Shown: positions 1-8,617 of the stretch, in pieces
Position numbering within the stretch: the stretch's first letter is position 1
Layout: the number at the start of each line of letters is the position of its first letter
DNA from: Anaerofustis stercorihominis DSM 17244
GTDB lineage: Bacteria > Bacillota > Clostridia > Eubacteriales > Anaerofustaceae
Reading direction: 5' to 3'
NCBI RefSeq assembly: GCF_000154825.1
Contig: NZ_DS560019.1
Location: forward strand, 124,001-188,000
DNA length: 64,000 nucleotides
The notes under the pieces: generated by a model
What the model saw: the letters and a program-made list of their open reading frames with translations, nothing else
What the model was told of the DNA's origin: nothing
Databases searched by the model: none
Position numbers and translations under genes: made by a program

Positions 1-601
1 CCAAAGATATTGCCTCCGATAAATCATGGGTGACCAGTATTGCGGTCTTATGGCTATTCCTTATTGCAAGGCTTATATCCTCACTTACCGCAAGTCTGGT
101 TTGATAATCGAGTGCCGAGAATGGTTCATCTAATAACAGTATATCCGGTTTAAGTGCAAGTGTCCTAATTAGAGCTACTCTTTGTCTCATCCCTCCCGAT
201 AATTGTCTTGGGTATGCGTGCATAAAACTTTCAAGTCCATACATCTTTAAAAGCCCCAAAACATACTCTTTGTCTTCATCATCTATTTTTCCTTTACCTC
301 TTATTTCAAGCCCCAAAAGAGCATTGTCTAATATGGTCCTAAAGGAAAAAAGCTGGTCTTGCTGAAGCATATATCCGATACTGGGATTTTCTTTTTTATA
401 TTCATAGTAGCCCGAACTTGGTTCGATTAATCCTGAAAGCATTGATAGAATCGTACTTTTTCCGCACCCGCTAGGTCCTACGAGTGCGATAAACTCACCT
501 TCATATACATCTAGAGAAAACCCTTCTACTGCCGTAACTACACTTTTTTTAGTATGAAAATTCTTAACTAAATCATTAATTTCTACTATAGGCTTTCTCA
601 T
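1..601 (-). CDS. ABC importer ATPase, nitrate/sulfonate/taurine class (partial)
   Basis: Cytoplasmic ATPase subunit of an SsuB/TauB-class ABC importer. About 200 residues read from the ATG at 601, and the frame is still open at the left edge, so the C-terminus is missing. Visible motifs are Walker A GPSGCGKST (residues 42-50), a Q-loop MLQQDQ, signature LSGGMRQR, Walker B ILLLDEP and the H-loop VTHDLSEA. It lies 19 bp downstream of the binding-protein gene in the same direction, so both belong to one operon; the permease gene is expected beyond the edge. The substrate cannot be read from an ATPase. Confidence 0.93.
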   Translation of the reverse strand, partial: MRKPIVEINDLVKNFHTKKSVVTAVEGFSLDVYEGEFIALVGPSGCGKSTILSMLSGLIEPSSGYYEYKKENPSIGYMLQQDQLFSFRTILDNALLGLEIRGKGKIDDEDKEYVLGLLKMYGLESFMHAYPRQLSGGMRQRVALIRTLALKPDILLLDEPFSALDYQTRLAVSEDISLAIRNSHKTAILVTHDLSEAISL

Positions 602-620
602 AATATCTACTCCTTATAAT

Positions 621-1610
621 CTATTTTGCTTTTTCGGCAAATGTAGTGTTTACTAAATCTTTATAATCCGCTTTTTTATCCAATTGACCTGCTTCACTCA
701 TGATGTCCTGAAGTCTGTCAAAAGAATCTTTTGTTAGTACCGGAGTATCTTTCCAAGCATCTATGTCTTTATATCTGTCTATTACTTTGACCAGTGTTTC
801 TTTATCGTTATCAGGGAAGAAATCTTTGATTTGGTCAGCTATTTCTTCACTGCTTGCAGTCTGAACGTAATCAAGTCCTTTTTGAACCGCATTTGTAAAT
901 TTCTGGATAAGTTCAGGGTTATCCTTTATGAAACTTTTCTTAGCATTGTAAACAGTATATGGGACTTCACCGCTTTCTTCTCCGATCGATTTAAGTACAT
1001 AACCTTGTTTATTAGCTTCAACTTCCGTTGCGCTAGGTTCGAATAAAGCTACGTAATCTCCGGTACCTCCGACGAATGTACCTGCCATTGCAGCAAACTG
1101 AATAGAAGTATCCATTTTCACATCTTTTTTGAGGTCAAGACCGTTTTTCTTTAAAACATATTCAAGAGTCATTTCAGGTACACCGCCCGCTCTGCCTGCA
1201 ATGATATGTTTGCCTTTTAAATCGGAATACTTAAATGATTTAGCATTATCTTTTCTTCCGACCAAGAAAGAACCGTCTCTTTTTGTTATTTGAGCAAAGT
1301 TCACGGGATAATCTTTTTCTCCGCCCTTTTGAACATAAATAGTTGCCTCAGGTCCGCAGAACCCGATATCGCTGTCTCCGCTTAAAACGGCTGCCGTAAC
1401 TTTATCGGCACCTTGAGCGGTAGTAAGTTCGATATCTATTCCTTCATCTTTGAAGTAACCTTTATTTATTGCCGCATACTGCGGAGCGTAGAAAATAGAA
1501 CGAGCGACTTCGCTCACCTTGACCTTTGTAAGGTCTTCACTTTTTCCGCAACCAACAAAACATGTAAGACACATCAGCGCACTAATAGCTAGTGCTATAA
1601 GTTTTTTCAA
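621..1610 (-). CDS. ABC importer substrate-binding lipoprotein (SsuA/NMT1-like)
   Basis: Periplasmic-type binding protein anchored as a lipoprotein, feeding the ATPase encoded just downstream. The start is taken as TTG at 1610 because AGGAGGG (1619-1625) sits 8 bp upstream. This gives a 329-residue precursor opening MKKLIALAISALM and ending its signal at lipobox FVGC. The frame is open to an ATG at 1640, but that start has no such site. The mature part has the NMT1/THI5-like pattern: IFYAPQYAAINKGYFKDEGI near the N-terminus, then a VLSGDSDIGFCGPE segment. Family members bind sulfonates, nitrate or pyrimidine/thiamine precursors; the ligand here is unknown. Confidence 0.9.
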   Translation of the reverse strand: MKKLIALAISALMCLTCFVGCGKSEDLTKVKVSEVARSIFYAPQYAAINKGYFKDEGIDIELTTAQGADKVTAAVLSGDSDIGFCGPEATIYVQKGGEKDYPVNFAQITKRDGSFLVGRKDNAKSFKYSDLKGKHIIAGRAGGVPEMTLEYVLKKNGLDLKKDVKMDTSIQFAAMAGTFVGGTGDYVALFEPSATEVEANKQGYVLKSIGEESGEVPYTVYNAKKSFIKDNPELIQKFTNAVQKGLDYVQTASSEEIADQIKDFFPDNDKETLVKVIDRYKDIDAWKDTPVLTKDSFDRLQDIMSEAGQLDKKADYKDLVNTTFAEKAK

Positions 1611-1635
1611 TATATAATCCCTCCTAAAATTATTA

Positions 1636-1655
1636 TTCACATTATAATATGTGAA
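1636..1655 (-). promoter_or_regulatory. inverted repeat over the -10 region of the SsuA-like operon
   Basis: TTCACAT and ATGTGAA are perfect 7-bp arms around a 6-bp centre. On the minus strand the centre region contains a TATAAT-like -10, 26-45 bp upstream of the TTG start. The layout suits a repressor operator overlapping the promoter. No convincing -35 was found and the regulator is unknown. Confidence 0.45.
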
Positions 1656-1691
1656 ATGACCTTCTTTGGTGAGCCCATGTAAAGTCTTTTA

Positions 1692-1720
1692 TTGAAAATG
1701 TCATAAAAAAATAGTATTAT
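1692..1720 (+). promoter_or_regulatory. sigma-A-type promoter of the DUF554 gene
   Basis: TTGAAA (1692-1697), a 17-bp spacer and TATTAT (1715-1720), ending 28 bp upstream of the ATG at 1749. The gene has a good ribosome-binding site, AAAGGAG, at 1737-1743. Confidence 0.6.
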
Positions 1721-1748
1721 ATACATATGTCATTTTAAAGGAGCAAAC

Positions 1749-2450
1749 ATGGGGACGATCGTAAATATAATAGCGATACTAATTGGCAGCAGCATTGGTA
1801 TGGCAGGTAAAAAAATAGTAGATGATAAAATTGAAGCAAGTATAAAAAATGTATTGGGGCTTTCTACTATTATAGTAGGTATTTTGGGAATTATTACTTC
1901 CAGCATAACAATAAATAAAAACGGTACGCTTCAGTCAAACAGCACACTCCTGCTGGTAATAAGCCTCGTTATAGGTACACTTGTCGGAGAGCTTTTGGAT
2001 ATAGACACAAAAATAACGAATGTGATAAAAAAATTTGAAGAAAAATTTTCCATAGGAGGATTTTCCGACGGATTTATTCCCGCTTCGGTTCTATTTTGTA
2101 CGGGAGCGATGGCAATCGTGGGAGCATTAAACGACGGACTTCTCAACGACCCTACCATTTTATATACAAAATCCATACTGGACGGAGTGGTCGCAATTTT
2201 ATTTACCGCTACCCTTGGGTTTGGAGTGTTTTTCTCAAGTGTGAGCGTGGGAGTTTATCAAGGTTCCATAACACTTCTCGGGATATATTTATCTCCTTAT
2301 TTATCCGATGCTTTGGTAAATAACATATGTTTGGTGGGATATGCAATGGTAGTATCTATTGGGCTGGATCTGATGAAAATAAAAGAGATAAAGGTACTCA
2401 ATATGCTCCCGGGACTTTTGGTACCTATAATATATGCTTTGATATTTTAA
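1749..2450 (+). CDS. DUF554 family membrane protein (YqgA-like)
   Basis: Integral membrane protein of 233 residues, the usual size for DUF554 (E. coli YqgA-like). Six or seven hydrophobic segments are visible, starting with IVNIIAILIGSSIGMAGK. Other family signs are GTLVGELLDID near residue 80 and the glycine-rich CTGAMAIVGALNDGL near residue 120. The family is proposed to contain small transporters but no substrate is established. It is a single gene with its own promoter, transcribed towards putP, with which it shares a bidirectional terminator. Confidence 0.88.
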   Translation: MGTIVNIIAILIGSSIGMAGKKIVDDKIEASIKNVLGLSTIIVGILGIITSSITINKNGTLQSNSTLLLVISLVIGTLVGELLDIDTKITNVIKKFEEKFSIGGFSDGFIPASVLFCTGAMAIVGALNDGLLNDPTILYTKSILDGVVAILFTATLGFGVFFSSVSVGVYQGSITLLGIYLSPYLSDALVNNICLVGYAMVVSIGLDLMKIKEIKVLNMLPGLLVPIIYALIF

Positions 2451-2452
2451 AT

Positions 2453-2478
2453 AAAAAAGACCCTGACGGGTCTTTTTA
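2453..2478. terminator. bidirectional rho-independent terminator
   Basis: Stem AAAAAAGACCC/GGGTCTTTTT with loop TGAC, flanked by an A-run on the left and a T-run on the right. It lies between the convergent DUF554 and putP genes and would serve both. Confidence 0.85.
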
Positions 2479-2493
2479 TTATAAATTTTTACA

Positions 2494-4032
2494 CTATTTT
2501 AAAAGTCTTTGAACTTCGTCGAATTCATCTGTGATTTCTTTTTCAGGTTTTTCCGTAACAAGACTTACCACTACCATAAATACACAAGCCACAATAAAAG
2601 CGGGAAGGAGTTCGTAAATATTAAATGCTCCGCCCAGAGGTCTTACCAAGTATTTCCATACGAAAACCATTACTCCCCCGGATAACATGGAAGCCAAGGC
2701 TCCGTATTTATTACTTCTTCTCCAAAAGAGTGCGAAGAGTACGACAGGACCGAAAGCCGCACCGAACCCTGCCCAGGCAAAGGATACTATCCCGAATACC
2801 GAACTGTTAGGGTCTCGGGCTATAAACATCCCTATAAGTGCAATAATAACCAAACAGCTTCTTGCAACTATCATTCTCTTTTTATCATCAAGTTCTTTTC
2901 CGAAAAATCCGCCTATTATATTTTCCGAAACACTCGAAGACGCAGCAAGGAGCTGTGAATCCGCTGTTGACATGGTTGACGCGATGATACCCGAAAGCAC
3001 TATACCAGCAAGGACCGCAAAGATAAACCCGTGTGTACTCAAATAATGGGAAATCTGTACGATCACTGTCTCGGAACTTGCTCCTTCAAGCATAGGTATT
3101 ACACCTGCTTTTGACATACCGTAACCGATTATACCTATAAACACAGCAACTGCCATTGATATGACTACCCAAACCGAAGCTATCCTTCTTGACACTTTTA
3201 ATTTTTGTTCGTCTTCGATAGCCATAAAACGAAGAAGTATATGAGGCATACCGAAATATCCAAGCCCCCACGCCAAAGTGGAAAATATACTTAAAAATCC
3301 GTATGGAGAAGATGCTCCGCTTGCCATATCATGTGTGGCGGACATGCTTAAATACCCGGGAAGAGCTTTTGCATTGTCTATTACTGCATCCATTCCCCCT
3401 GCGGCACCGATACCGAATACAAAAATAACGAGAAGTGCAACAGACATTATTATACTTTGAATAAAGTCAGTCGTACTTGCGGCAAGGAAACCTCCCAGTG
3501 CGGTATACAAAATGATTATTATCGCACTTACGACCATAGCCAAGGTATAATCCACTCCGAAAAGACTCGAAAACAGTTTACCGCATGCTGCAAATCCCGA
3601 ACCTGTATAAGGGATAAAGAAAATGATGATGACCAAAGAAGCAAGAAGCATCAATAAGTTTTTGTTATCCCTGTATCTGTTGGAAAAGAAAGAAGGAAGT
3701 GTGAACGAATCCTTACATACCGCAGTATACACTCTTATCCTCTTTGCAACCAAAAGCCAGTTTACATATGTACCTATGGCAAGCCCTATAGCCGTCCACC
3801 CCGCATCGGCTATCCCCGAAATATAAGCAAGCCCGGGAATACCCATTAGTAAATAACTGCTCATATCCGAAGCTTCCGCACTCATTGCGGTCACAAAAGG
3901 TCCAAGCCTCCTGCCTCCCAGATAAAAATCATTGGCAGTTTCATTTTTCTTTGAAAACATCGCACCGATTATTATCATCCCTAACAGGTAAATGACGATT
4001 ACCAGCAAAATGCCGATTTGATTTGATTCCAT
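2494..4032 (-). CDS. putP: sodium/proline symporter, SSS family
   Basis: Twelve- or thirteen-helix sodium:solute symporter of 512 residues, the usual length for PutP. It opens with a hydrophobic helix ending LLGMIIIGAMFSKK, followed by the family hallmark NDFYLGGRRLGPFVTAMSAEASDMSSYLLMG in two overlapping parts. The later segment IASTMSTADSQLLAASS is the SSS signature region. PutP-type proteins import proline with Na+ across the cytoplasmic membrane. Proline is the most likely substrate, although related pantothenate or amino-acid symporters share much of this sequence. Monocistronic, with a long hairpin between it and dedA. Confidence 0.88.
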   Translation of the reverse strand: MESNQIGILLVIVIYLLGMIIIGAMFSKKNETANDFYLGGRRLGPFVTAMSAEASDMSSYLLMGIPGLAYISGIADAGWTAIGLAIGTYVNWLLVAKRIRVYTAVCKDSFTLPSFFSNRYRDNKNLLMLLASLVIIIFFIPYTGSGFAACGKLFSSLFGVDYTLAMVVSAIIIILYTALGGFLAASTTDFIQSIIMSVALLVIFVFGIGAAGGMDAVIDNAKALPGYLSMSATHDMASGASSPYGFLSIFSTLAWGLGYFGMPHILLRFMAIEDEQKLKVSRRIASVWVVISMAVAVFIGIIGYGMSKAGVIPMLEGASSETVIVQISHYLSTHGFIFAVLAGIVLSGIIASTMSTADSQLLAASSSVSENIIGGFFGKELDDKKRMIVARSCLVIIALIGMFIARDPNSSVFGIVSFAWAGFGAAFGPVVLFALFWRRSNKYGALASMLSGGVMVFVWKYLVRPLGGAFNIYELLPAFIVACVFMVVVSLVTEKPEKEITDEFDEVQRLLK

Positions 4033-4088
4033 AACAATTTCTCCTTAATATATAACTATGATTTCATATAAATCCGTTGAATATAAAA

Positions 4089-4122
4089 ATTAAGGTACTA
4101 TATCTACTTATAGTACCTTAAT
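4089..4122 (-). terminator. perfect 14-bp hairpin with T-run, dedA terminator or putP leader element
   Basis: ATTAAGGTACTATA and TATAGTACCTTAAT are perfect 14-bp arms around a 6-nt loop. On the minus strand the hairpin is followed by TTTTTATATT. It lies 143 bp past the dedA stop and 57 bp before the putP ATG. It therefore either ends dedA transcription or attenuates putP. A second weaker hairpin (GTATTTTAA/TTAAAATAC) occupies 4207-4234. Confidence 0.65.
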
Positions 4123-4264
4123 AAATATTTTATATTAAATAGAGAAATTTGTCAAGATTACTGAATATTCAATCAATTTAAATCTTACTTATTTATATTT
4201 TTACGGGTATTTTAAAACCGACCCCTTAAAATACACCTTTATATAATATCTCAGAATGAATATT

Positions 4265-4987
4265 TTATAAATCCTCTCCTTTCAAATAAATATCATAATC
4301 CATATCCCTTTCCTTTAAATATATATTTTCCTTTGATATATCCTCTTTTTCGTTTTGGATATACTCCAAACTCCCTTTTTTCTTTTTCTTCCTTTTCTTA
4401 TACATCATTACATATATTATCCCTAAGGTGATCCCTCCGATAATAACGACCTCGGAGTAACCTTTCAAATACGGGAGACAAGCTTCCCATGCTTCTCCCA
4501 TTATACTACCTAGACCTATAAGTATACTGTTCCATATGAGAGTTCCTATCAAACTTAATATCAAAAAGGAAGAAAACTTCATCCTCGATATACCGGCAGG
4601 TATGGAAATAAGACTCCTAGCAACGGGTATGCACCTGCAAATAAGCACCGCTTTCTTTTCATATCTTAAAAACCACCTATAGCTTAAATCTATGTACTCA
4701 GGCTTTAAATGAAGTACTTTTCCGAACTTTCCCGAAAACAACTTCCTCAGTTTTTCTCTTTTTAAGATGTATCCCAAATAATATAAAATAACAGCTCCGA
4801 AGATAGCTCCGACGGTCGCTGAGAATATGACAAGTATCGGGTTCATTCCTGCCGTTGCAGTCAAATACCCTCCGAAAAGCAAAACAACTTCCGAAGGTAT
4901 GGGAGGGAATATATTTTCTATGAGTATCAAAAACATTATACCGATATATCCGTAAACATTTATTATTCCTATCAAACTTTCTTCCAA
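4265..4987 (-). CDS. DedA family membrane protein
   Basis: DedA/VTT-domain integral membrane protein. DedA proteins act in membrane homeostasis, and several are linked to undecaprenyl phosphate or phospholipid translocation. The TTG at 4987 is chosen as start because AAGGAGAG lies 7 bp upstream, giving 240 residues; the longer frame from 5035 has no such site. Family motifs are GYIGIMFLILIENIFPPIPSE near the N-terminus (read as two parts) and the FLRYEKKAVLICRCIPVARS segment with its arginine pair. The C-terminal tail is unusually charged and lysine-rich. It is divergent from the LysR gene. Confidence 0.88.
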   Translation of the reverse strand: MEESLIGIINVYGYIGIMFLILIENIFPPIPSEVVLLFGGYLTATAGMNPILVIFSATVGAIFGAVILYYLGYILKREKLRKLFSGKFGKVLHLKPEYIDLSYRWFLRYEKKAVLICRCIPVARSLISIPAGISRMKFSSFLILSLIGTLIWNSILIGLGSIMGEAWEACLPYLKGYSEVVIIGGITLGIIYVMMYKKRKKKKKGSLEYIQNEKEDISKENIYLKERDMDYDIYLKGEDL

Positions 4988-5048
4988 GATTTCTCTCCTT
5001 TTTATATATACTTCCCAAATATATTTTATCTTCAAATTTTAAGTAATA

Positions 5049-5057
5049 TGTTATAAT
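5049..5057 (+). promoter_or_regulatory. extended -10 promoter of the LysR gene
   Basis: TGTTATAAT is an extended -10 (TGn-TATAAT) 58 bp upstream of the LysR ATG. The -35 is weak, as is usual with extended -10 sites. The 127-bp divergent interval is where LysR autoregulation would be expected. Confidence 0.45.
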
Positions 5058-5114
5058 ATAAAGAAAACTCATTAGATACAAATTAAAAATATGTAAAATA
5101 AAGGTAAATAAATC

Positions 5115-6026
5115 ATGACACTTCAACAGCTAAAATATATAATCGAAATAGTAAACTGCGGTTCCATAAACGAAGCCGCCGGAAGGCTTTTTATAACTCA
5201 GCCCAGCCTTTCAAAATCCGTAAAAGAACTTGAAAACGAACTTGGAATTGAAATATTCGTTCGCTCAAACAGAGGCATATCCCTCAGCGCAGACGGTGCG
5301 GAGTTCCTCGGATACGCAAGACAGGTCGTTGAGCAGTCCGAGCTTTTGGAACAAAGATACTTAAATAAGACTCCTTCAAAAAGGCTTTTTTCCGTTTCCA
5401 CTCAGCATTATGCCTTTTCCGTAAATGCTTTCGTAAATCTCGTCAAAGAATTCGACCAGGACGAATACGAATTCGCCCTCAGAGAAACAAAGACCCACGA
5501 AATAATAGAGGACGTCAAAAACCTCAGAAGCGAAATCGGTGTCATATACCTAAATGACTTCAACGAAAAAGTCATCAATAAGATACTCAAAGACAACGAA
5601 CTTACTTTTACTCATCTTTTCGACGCAAGACCTCATATATTTTTGAGTATAGATAACCCTCTTGCAAAGAAAAAGTCAATCAAAATAGAAGACTTGGAGC
5701 CGTATCCCAGAGTATCCTTTGAGCAGGGCACTTATAACTCTTTCTACTTTTCCGAAGAGATTTTAAGTACTCTCTCCCATAAGAAAAACCTGCTCGTAAG
5801 CGACAGAGCCACCCTCTCAAACCTTCTCATCGGGCTTCACGGATACACAATAACGACGGGTATACTAAGCGTTGAACTAAACGGCAGCAATCTGGTTTCC
5901 ATACCTCTCGAAAGCGATGAAGTGATAAGGCTCGGATATATAAAGCACAAGAACGTGAGCCTCAGTATCCCCGCAAAGAAATATATAGAACAGCTTGAAC
6001 ATTATATAAAGGAATATAAATACTGA
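5115..6026 (+). CDS. LysR family transcriptional regulator
   Basis: DNA-binding regulator of 303 residues, standard for LysR. The winged helix-turn-helix occupies residues 1-60 and includes GSINEAAGRLFITQPSLSKS, with the usual IEIFVRSNRGISLSADG wing after it. The rest is the two-lobed effector-binding domain. It is divergent from dedA. The effector and targets are unknown. Codon use (rich in CTC and AAC) differs a little from the DUF554 and rpoN ends of the window, but resembles the central region. Confidence 0.9.
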   Translation: MTLQQLKYIIEIVNCGSINEAAGRLFITQPSLSKSVKELENELGIEIFVRSNRGISLSADGAEFLGYARQVVEQSELLEQRYLNKTPSKRLFSVSTQHYAFSVNAFVNLVKEFDQDEYEFALRETKTHEIIEDVKNLRSEIGVIYLNDFNEKVINKILKDNELTFTHLFDARPHIFLSIDNPLAKKKSIKIEDLEPYPRVSFEQGTYNSFYFSEEILSTLSHKKNLLVSDRATLSNLLIGLHGYTITTGILSVELNGSNLVSIPLESDEVIRLGYIKHKNVSLSIPAKKYIEQLEHYIKEYKY

Positions 6027-6185
6027 TAAAATATCAATCGGTCTTTTAATTCACCGTAATGAGATGTATGAATATTTAAAATATCCTTATTTATAAGTAT
6101 CAACTCTTCAAAATAACATATTATTATTTACTCTCTAAAATCAATAATTTCATTTTAATTAAAATAGTAAATATGACTTTAACTA

Positions 6186-6217
6186 AAAAATAAAGGCAAG
6201 TATTTACCTTTATTTTT
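6186..6217 (+). terminator. AT-rich terminator after the LysR gene
   Basis: AAAAATAAAGG/CCTTTATTTTT forms an 11-bp stem with a 10-nt loop ending in a T-run. It lies 160 bp past the LysR stop. The stem is AT-rich, so the call is tentative. Confidence 0.45.
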
Positions 6218-6269
6218 ATGATTTTATATTATATACGATTTATATTCTCACATTTTATTTGACACTAAA

Positions 6270-6295
6270 AAAAGACACATCAATATGTGTCTTTT
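6270..6295. terminator. ptsH terminator, potentially bidirectional
   Basis: AAAAGACACAT/ATGTGTCTTTT stem (11 bp) with loop CAAT, flanked by A- and T-runs. It lies 16 bp past the ptsH stop on the minus strand. Confidence 0.85.
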
Positions 6296-6311
6296 AATAT
6301 AAAAAACTTAA

Positions 6312-6575
6312 TTATTCACCGAATCCGTTTTCGATTAATGCAGCTAATGTATCTACAGCTTCTTGTTCGTCAGCACCGTTAGCTCTGATTTCGATTTCTG
6401 TTCCTTGAGATAATCCGCCTGCCATAACACCCATGATTGATTTAGCGTTGATTTCGTTACCGTTCTTTACCAAAAGGATTTCAGATGCGAATTTAGCAGC
6501 TGTTTGAACGAATTGAGATGCTGGTCTTGCGTGAAGTCCTGTAGGATTTGTAATTGTTACATTTTTTGAATACAT
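6312..6575 (-). CDS. ptsH: phosphocarrier protein HPr
   Basis: Small cytoplasmic phosphocarrier of the PEP:sugar phosphotransferase system. The ATG at 6575 is used because TCCTCCT (AGGAGGA on the coding strand) lies 8 bp upstream; it gives exactly 87 residues. With this start the catalytic histidine falls at His15 (TGLHARP) and the HPr-kinase site at Ser46 (AKSIMGV), the standard numbering. The gene is monocistronic, with an extended -10 TGTTATAAT around 6619-6627 and its own terminator. ptsI is not in the window. DhaM, encoded 14 kb away, needs HPr as phosphate donor. Confidence 0.96.
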   Translation of the reverse strand: MYSKNVTITNPTGLHARPASQFVQTAAKFASEILLVKNGNEINAKSIMGVMAGGLSQGTEIEIRANGADEQEAVDTLAALIENGFGE

Positions 6576-6665
6576 TATATAGTTCCTCCTAATTTTTATC
6601 TTTATCAATATTAACTCAATTATAACATAATCTTAATAAATTACTAGTATAATTTTAATAAAATA

Positions 6666-7307
6666 TTATTTTTTTATGCTAATGCTTAACCCGTCGCCGA
6701 TAGGCAGAACAGAGGTAGTAAGTTCACTGTCTTCGCTTATTGCATCTAAAAACATCCTAAGCCTCTTTACAATGGTTATCTTTCTTCTTATAAGAGGAGA
6801 ACTTTTATCTATCATTCCTCTGAAGAGTACGTTATCGCATATCAAAAGCCCGCCGGGTCTCAGTATCCTCTTGCAGTCTCCCAGCATATGGATATAATGT
6901 CCTTTGTTGCCGTCCAAAAACACTGCGTCGTATAATTCATCTTCCCTTTTTAATACTTCCCCCGCATCGTCCATGATAAGGTTTATATTATCATCGTAAC
7001 CGTACTTCTTTATGTTGTTTTTTGCTTCTGTATACCTTATCTCATCTCTTTCAACGGTCTTCACAAAGCTATCCTCACCCATTATATCGGCAAATACACA
7101 GGCAGAATAACCCACCGCCGCACCGACTTCAAAGAGCCTCTTTGCTCCGTGAGACTTTAATATTATTTCAATGAGCCTCTCTACATCTTCCGTTATTATA
7201 GGTATCCTGTTTTCTTTCGCTTCTTTTCTGAAACTCGATAAATGGCTTACTTCACTATTTAAGTGAAGCAAACCATTCAAATATTCTTTGGTTATTTCGT
7301 CTATCAT
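6666..7307 (-). CDS. trmR: O-methyltransferase, TrmR-like (tRNA 5-hydroxyuridine)
   Basis: SAM-dependent class I methyltransferase of 213 residues. The SAM-binding motif is FEVGAAVGYSACVFA, followed by VFLDGNKGHY and ICDNVLFRG, all typical of the YrrM/O-methyltransferase-3 family. B. subtilis TrmR (YrrM) methylates 5-hydroxyuridine at the tRNA wobble position. The gene begins 2 bp after mltG, the same order as yrrL-yrrM in Bacillus, which supports the TrmR assignment over a generic catechol-type methyltransferase. Confidence 0.82.
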   Translation of the reverse strand: MIDEITKEYLNGLLHLNSEVSHLSSFRKEAKENRIPIITEDVERLIEIILKSHGAKRLFEVGAAVGYSACVFADIMGEDSFVKTVERDEIRYTEAKNNIKKYGYDDNINLIMDDAGEVLKREDELYDAVFLDGNKGHYIHMLGDCKRILRPGGLLICDNVLFRGMIDKSSPLIRRKITIVKRLRMFLDAISEDSELTTSVLPIGDGLSISIKK

Positions 7308-7309
7308 TT

Positions 7310-8467
7310 TTAATCCCAGTTCCCGCTGTATTTTTGTATGTTTTTTTCATGCTGATCCAAAGTCTCCGCAAACGCACTGGCTCCCGTTCCGTCGTTCTTT
7401 GTACAGAAGTATATATATTTTGTCTTTTCCGGATATAACGCAGCCTTTAAAGCCGAGGCTCTGAAGTTCGATATAGGTCCCGCAGGAAGTCCCGTGTACT
7501 TATAAGTATTATAAGGAGAATCTATACTCTTCTGTGACTCCGTAAAGGAGAACTGATAATCCTTATATATATACTGAAGCGTAGCGCATGACTGTAACAT
7601 CATACCTTTATCCAGTCTGTTATAAAATACTCCCGCAATTGTCGGAAGTTCGGAGTCCAAAATACCTTCCCTTTCCACTACGGACGCCATAGTCACTATT
7701 TCATCTATGGTCTTACCCATTTCTTTCGTCCTCTTTTTATACTCATCCGTATATTCCTGGTCGAACCTGTCTAACATCTTCGTTATTATATCCCTCGGTA
7801 CGGCTTTTACATATACATTATACGTATCCGCAAATAAATATCCCTCGAGGATATACTCTCTGTCCTTAGGTACGCTGCTTAAGAAATCGTAATTTTTTCT
7901 GTAATAATCCGCATTGTCCTTTATTTCCTTTAGAAATTCCGCTTTGGTAAATATCCCTTTTTTCTCGAATTCGTTTCCTATCCTGTTAAGGTCAAGCCCC
8001 TCTTTTATTGTTATCGAGGTCGTCTTGCTTGTTCCGCCTTTAACCAGAGATTTAACTATTTCACTTGCGGGAAGCTTTTGAGAAAGGGAATAATATCCCG
8101 CTTTCAAATCGTTCGATTTCCCCGTCAATTTAACGTATATCTTGAATGCGGTCTCGTTCTTTATAAGGTTATTTTCCTTAAGTGCGTCTGTTATACCGCC
8201 TAGGGAAGAACCCTCTTCGATCAAAAATTCCTTCGTCTGTCCGTTATTTTTATCGACTGCTCCGAGCATTATATTATAAGTAAGTATCATACCCGCTATA
8301 ACGACAACGACTGCCCCTCCTATTATCATGAACAATGTCTTCTTTTTATTGTTCCTTACCTTAAGCTTATTATCCTTGGGGCTTTTTTCTTCCTTTACTT
8401 TGGTCTTTTTTATGTTAGGTTTTTTTATACTCTTTTTAACTTTTACTGCTCTTTTCTTTTTCTCCAT
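7310..8467 (-). CDS. mltG: endolytic murein transglycosylase MltG
   Basis: Membrane-anchored lytic transglycosylase that cuts nascent glycan strands. 385 residues. An unusually lysine-rich cytoplasmic tail (residues 1-43) precedes one membrane helix (TLFMIIGGAVVVVIAGMIL). A LysM-like segment follows, then the YceG catalytic domain with glutamate in MASVVEREG and the conserved GVFYNRLDKGM and GLPAGPISN motifs. It is first of a two-gene operon with trmR. Confidence 0.93.
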   Translation of the reverse strand: MEKKKRAVKVKKSIKKPNIKKTKVKEEKSPKDNKLKVRNNKKKTLFMIIGGAVVVVIAGMILTYNIMLGAVDKNNGQTKEFLIEEGSSLGGITDALKENNLIKNETAFKIYVKLTGKSNDLKAGYYSLSQKLPASEIVKSLVKGGTSKTTSITIKEGLDLNRIGNEFEKKGIFTKAEFLKEIKDNADYYRKNYDFLSSVPKDREYILEGYLFADTYNVYVKAVPRDIITKMLDRFDQEYTDEYKKRTKEMGKTIDEIVTMASVVEREGILDSELPTIAGVFYNRLDKGMMLQSCATLQYIYKDYQFSFTESQKSIDSPYNTYKYTGLPAGPISNFRASALKAALYPEKTKYIYFCTKNDGTGASAFAETLDQHEKNIQKYSGNWD

Positions 8468-8576
8468 ATGCCCTCTCCTTTTAACATATACTAAATTATA
8501 TCTTGTATTATAAAATAACTCAACATTTTTAACCCTCTTTTAAGAAATTTATCATAATTTCGACAGCGTAAAACAT

Positions 8577-8613
8577 AAAAAAGGGACATATGATTTTCCC
8601 ATATATCCCTTTT
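8577..8613 (-). terminator. terminator of the metal-GTPase operon
   Basis: Fourteen-bp stem with one G-U pair (AAAAGGGAYATATG type) and a 7-nt loop, ending in a T-run on the minus strand, immediately after the stop of the downstream GTPase-like gene. Confidence 0.75.
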
Positions 8614-8617
8614 AACA

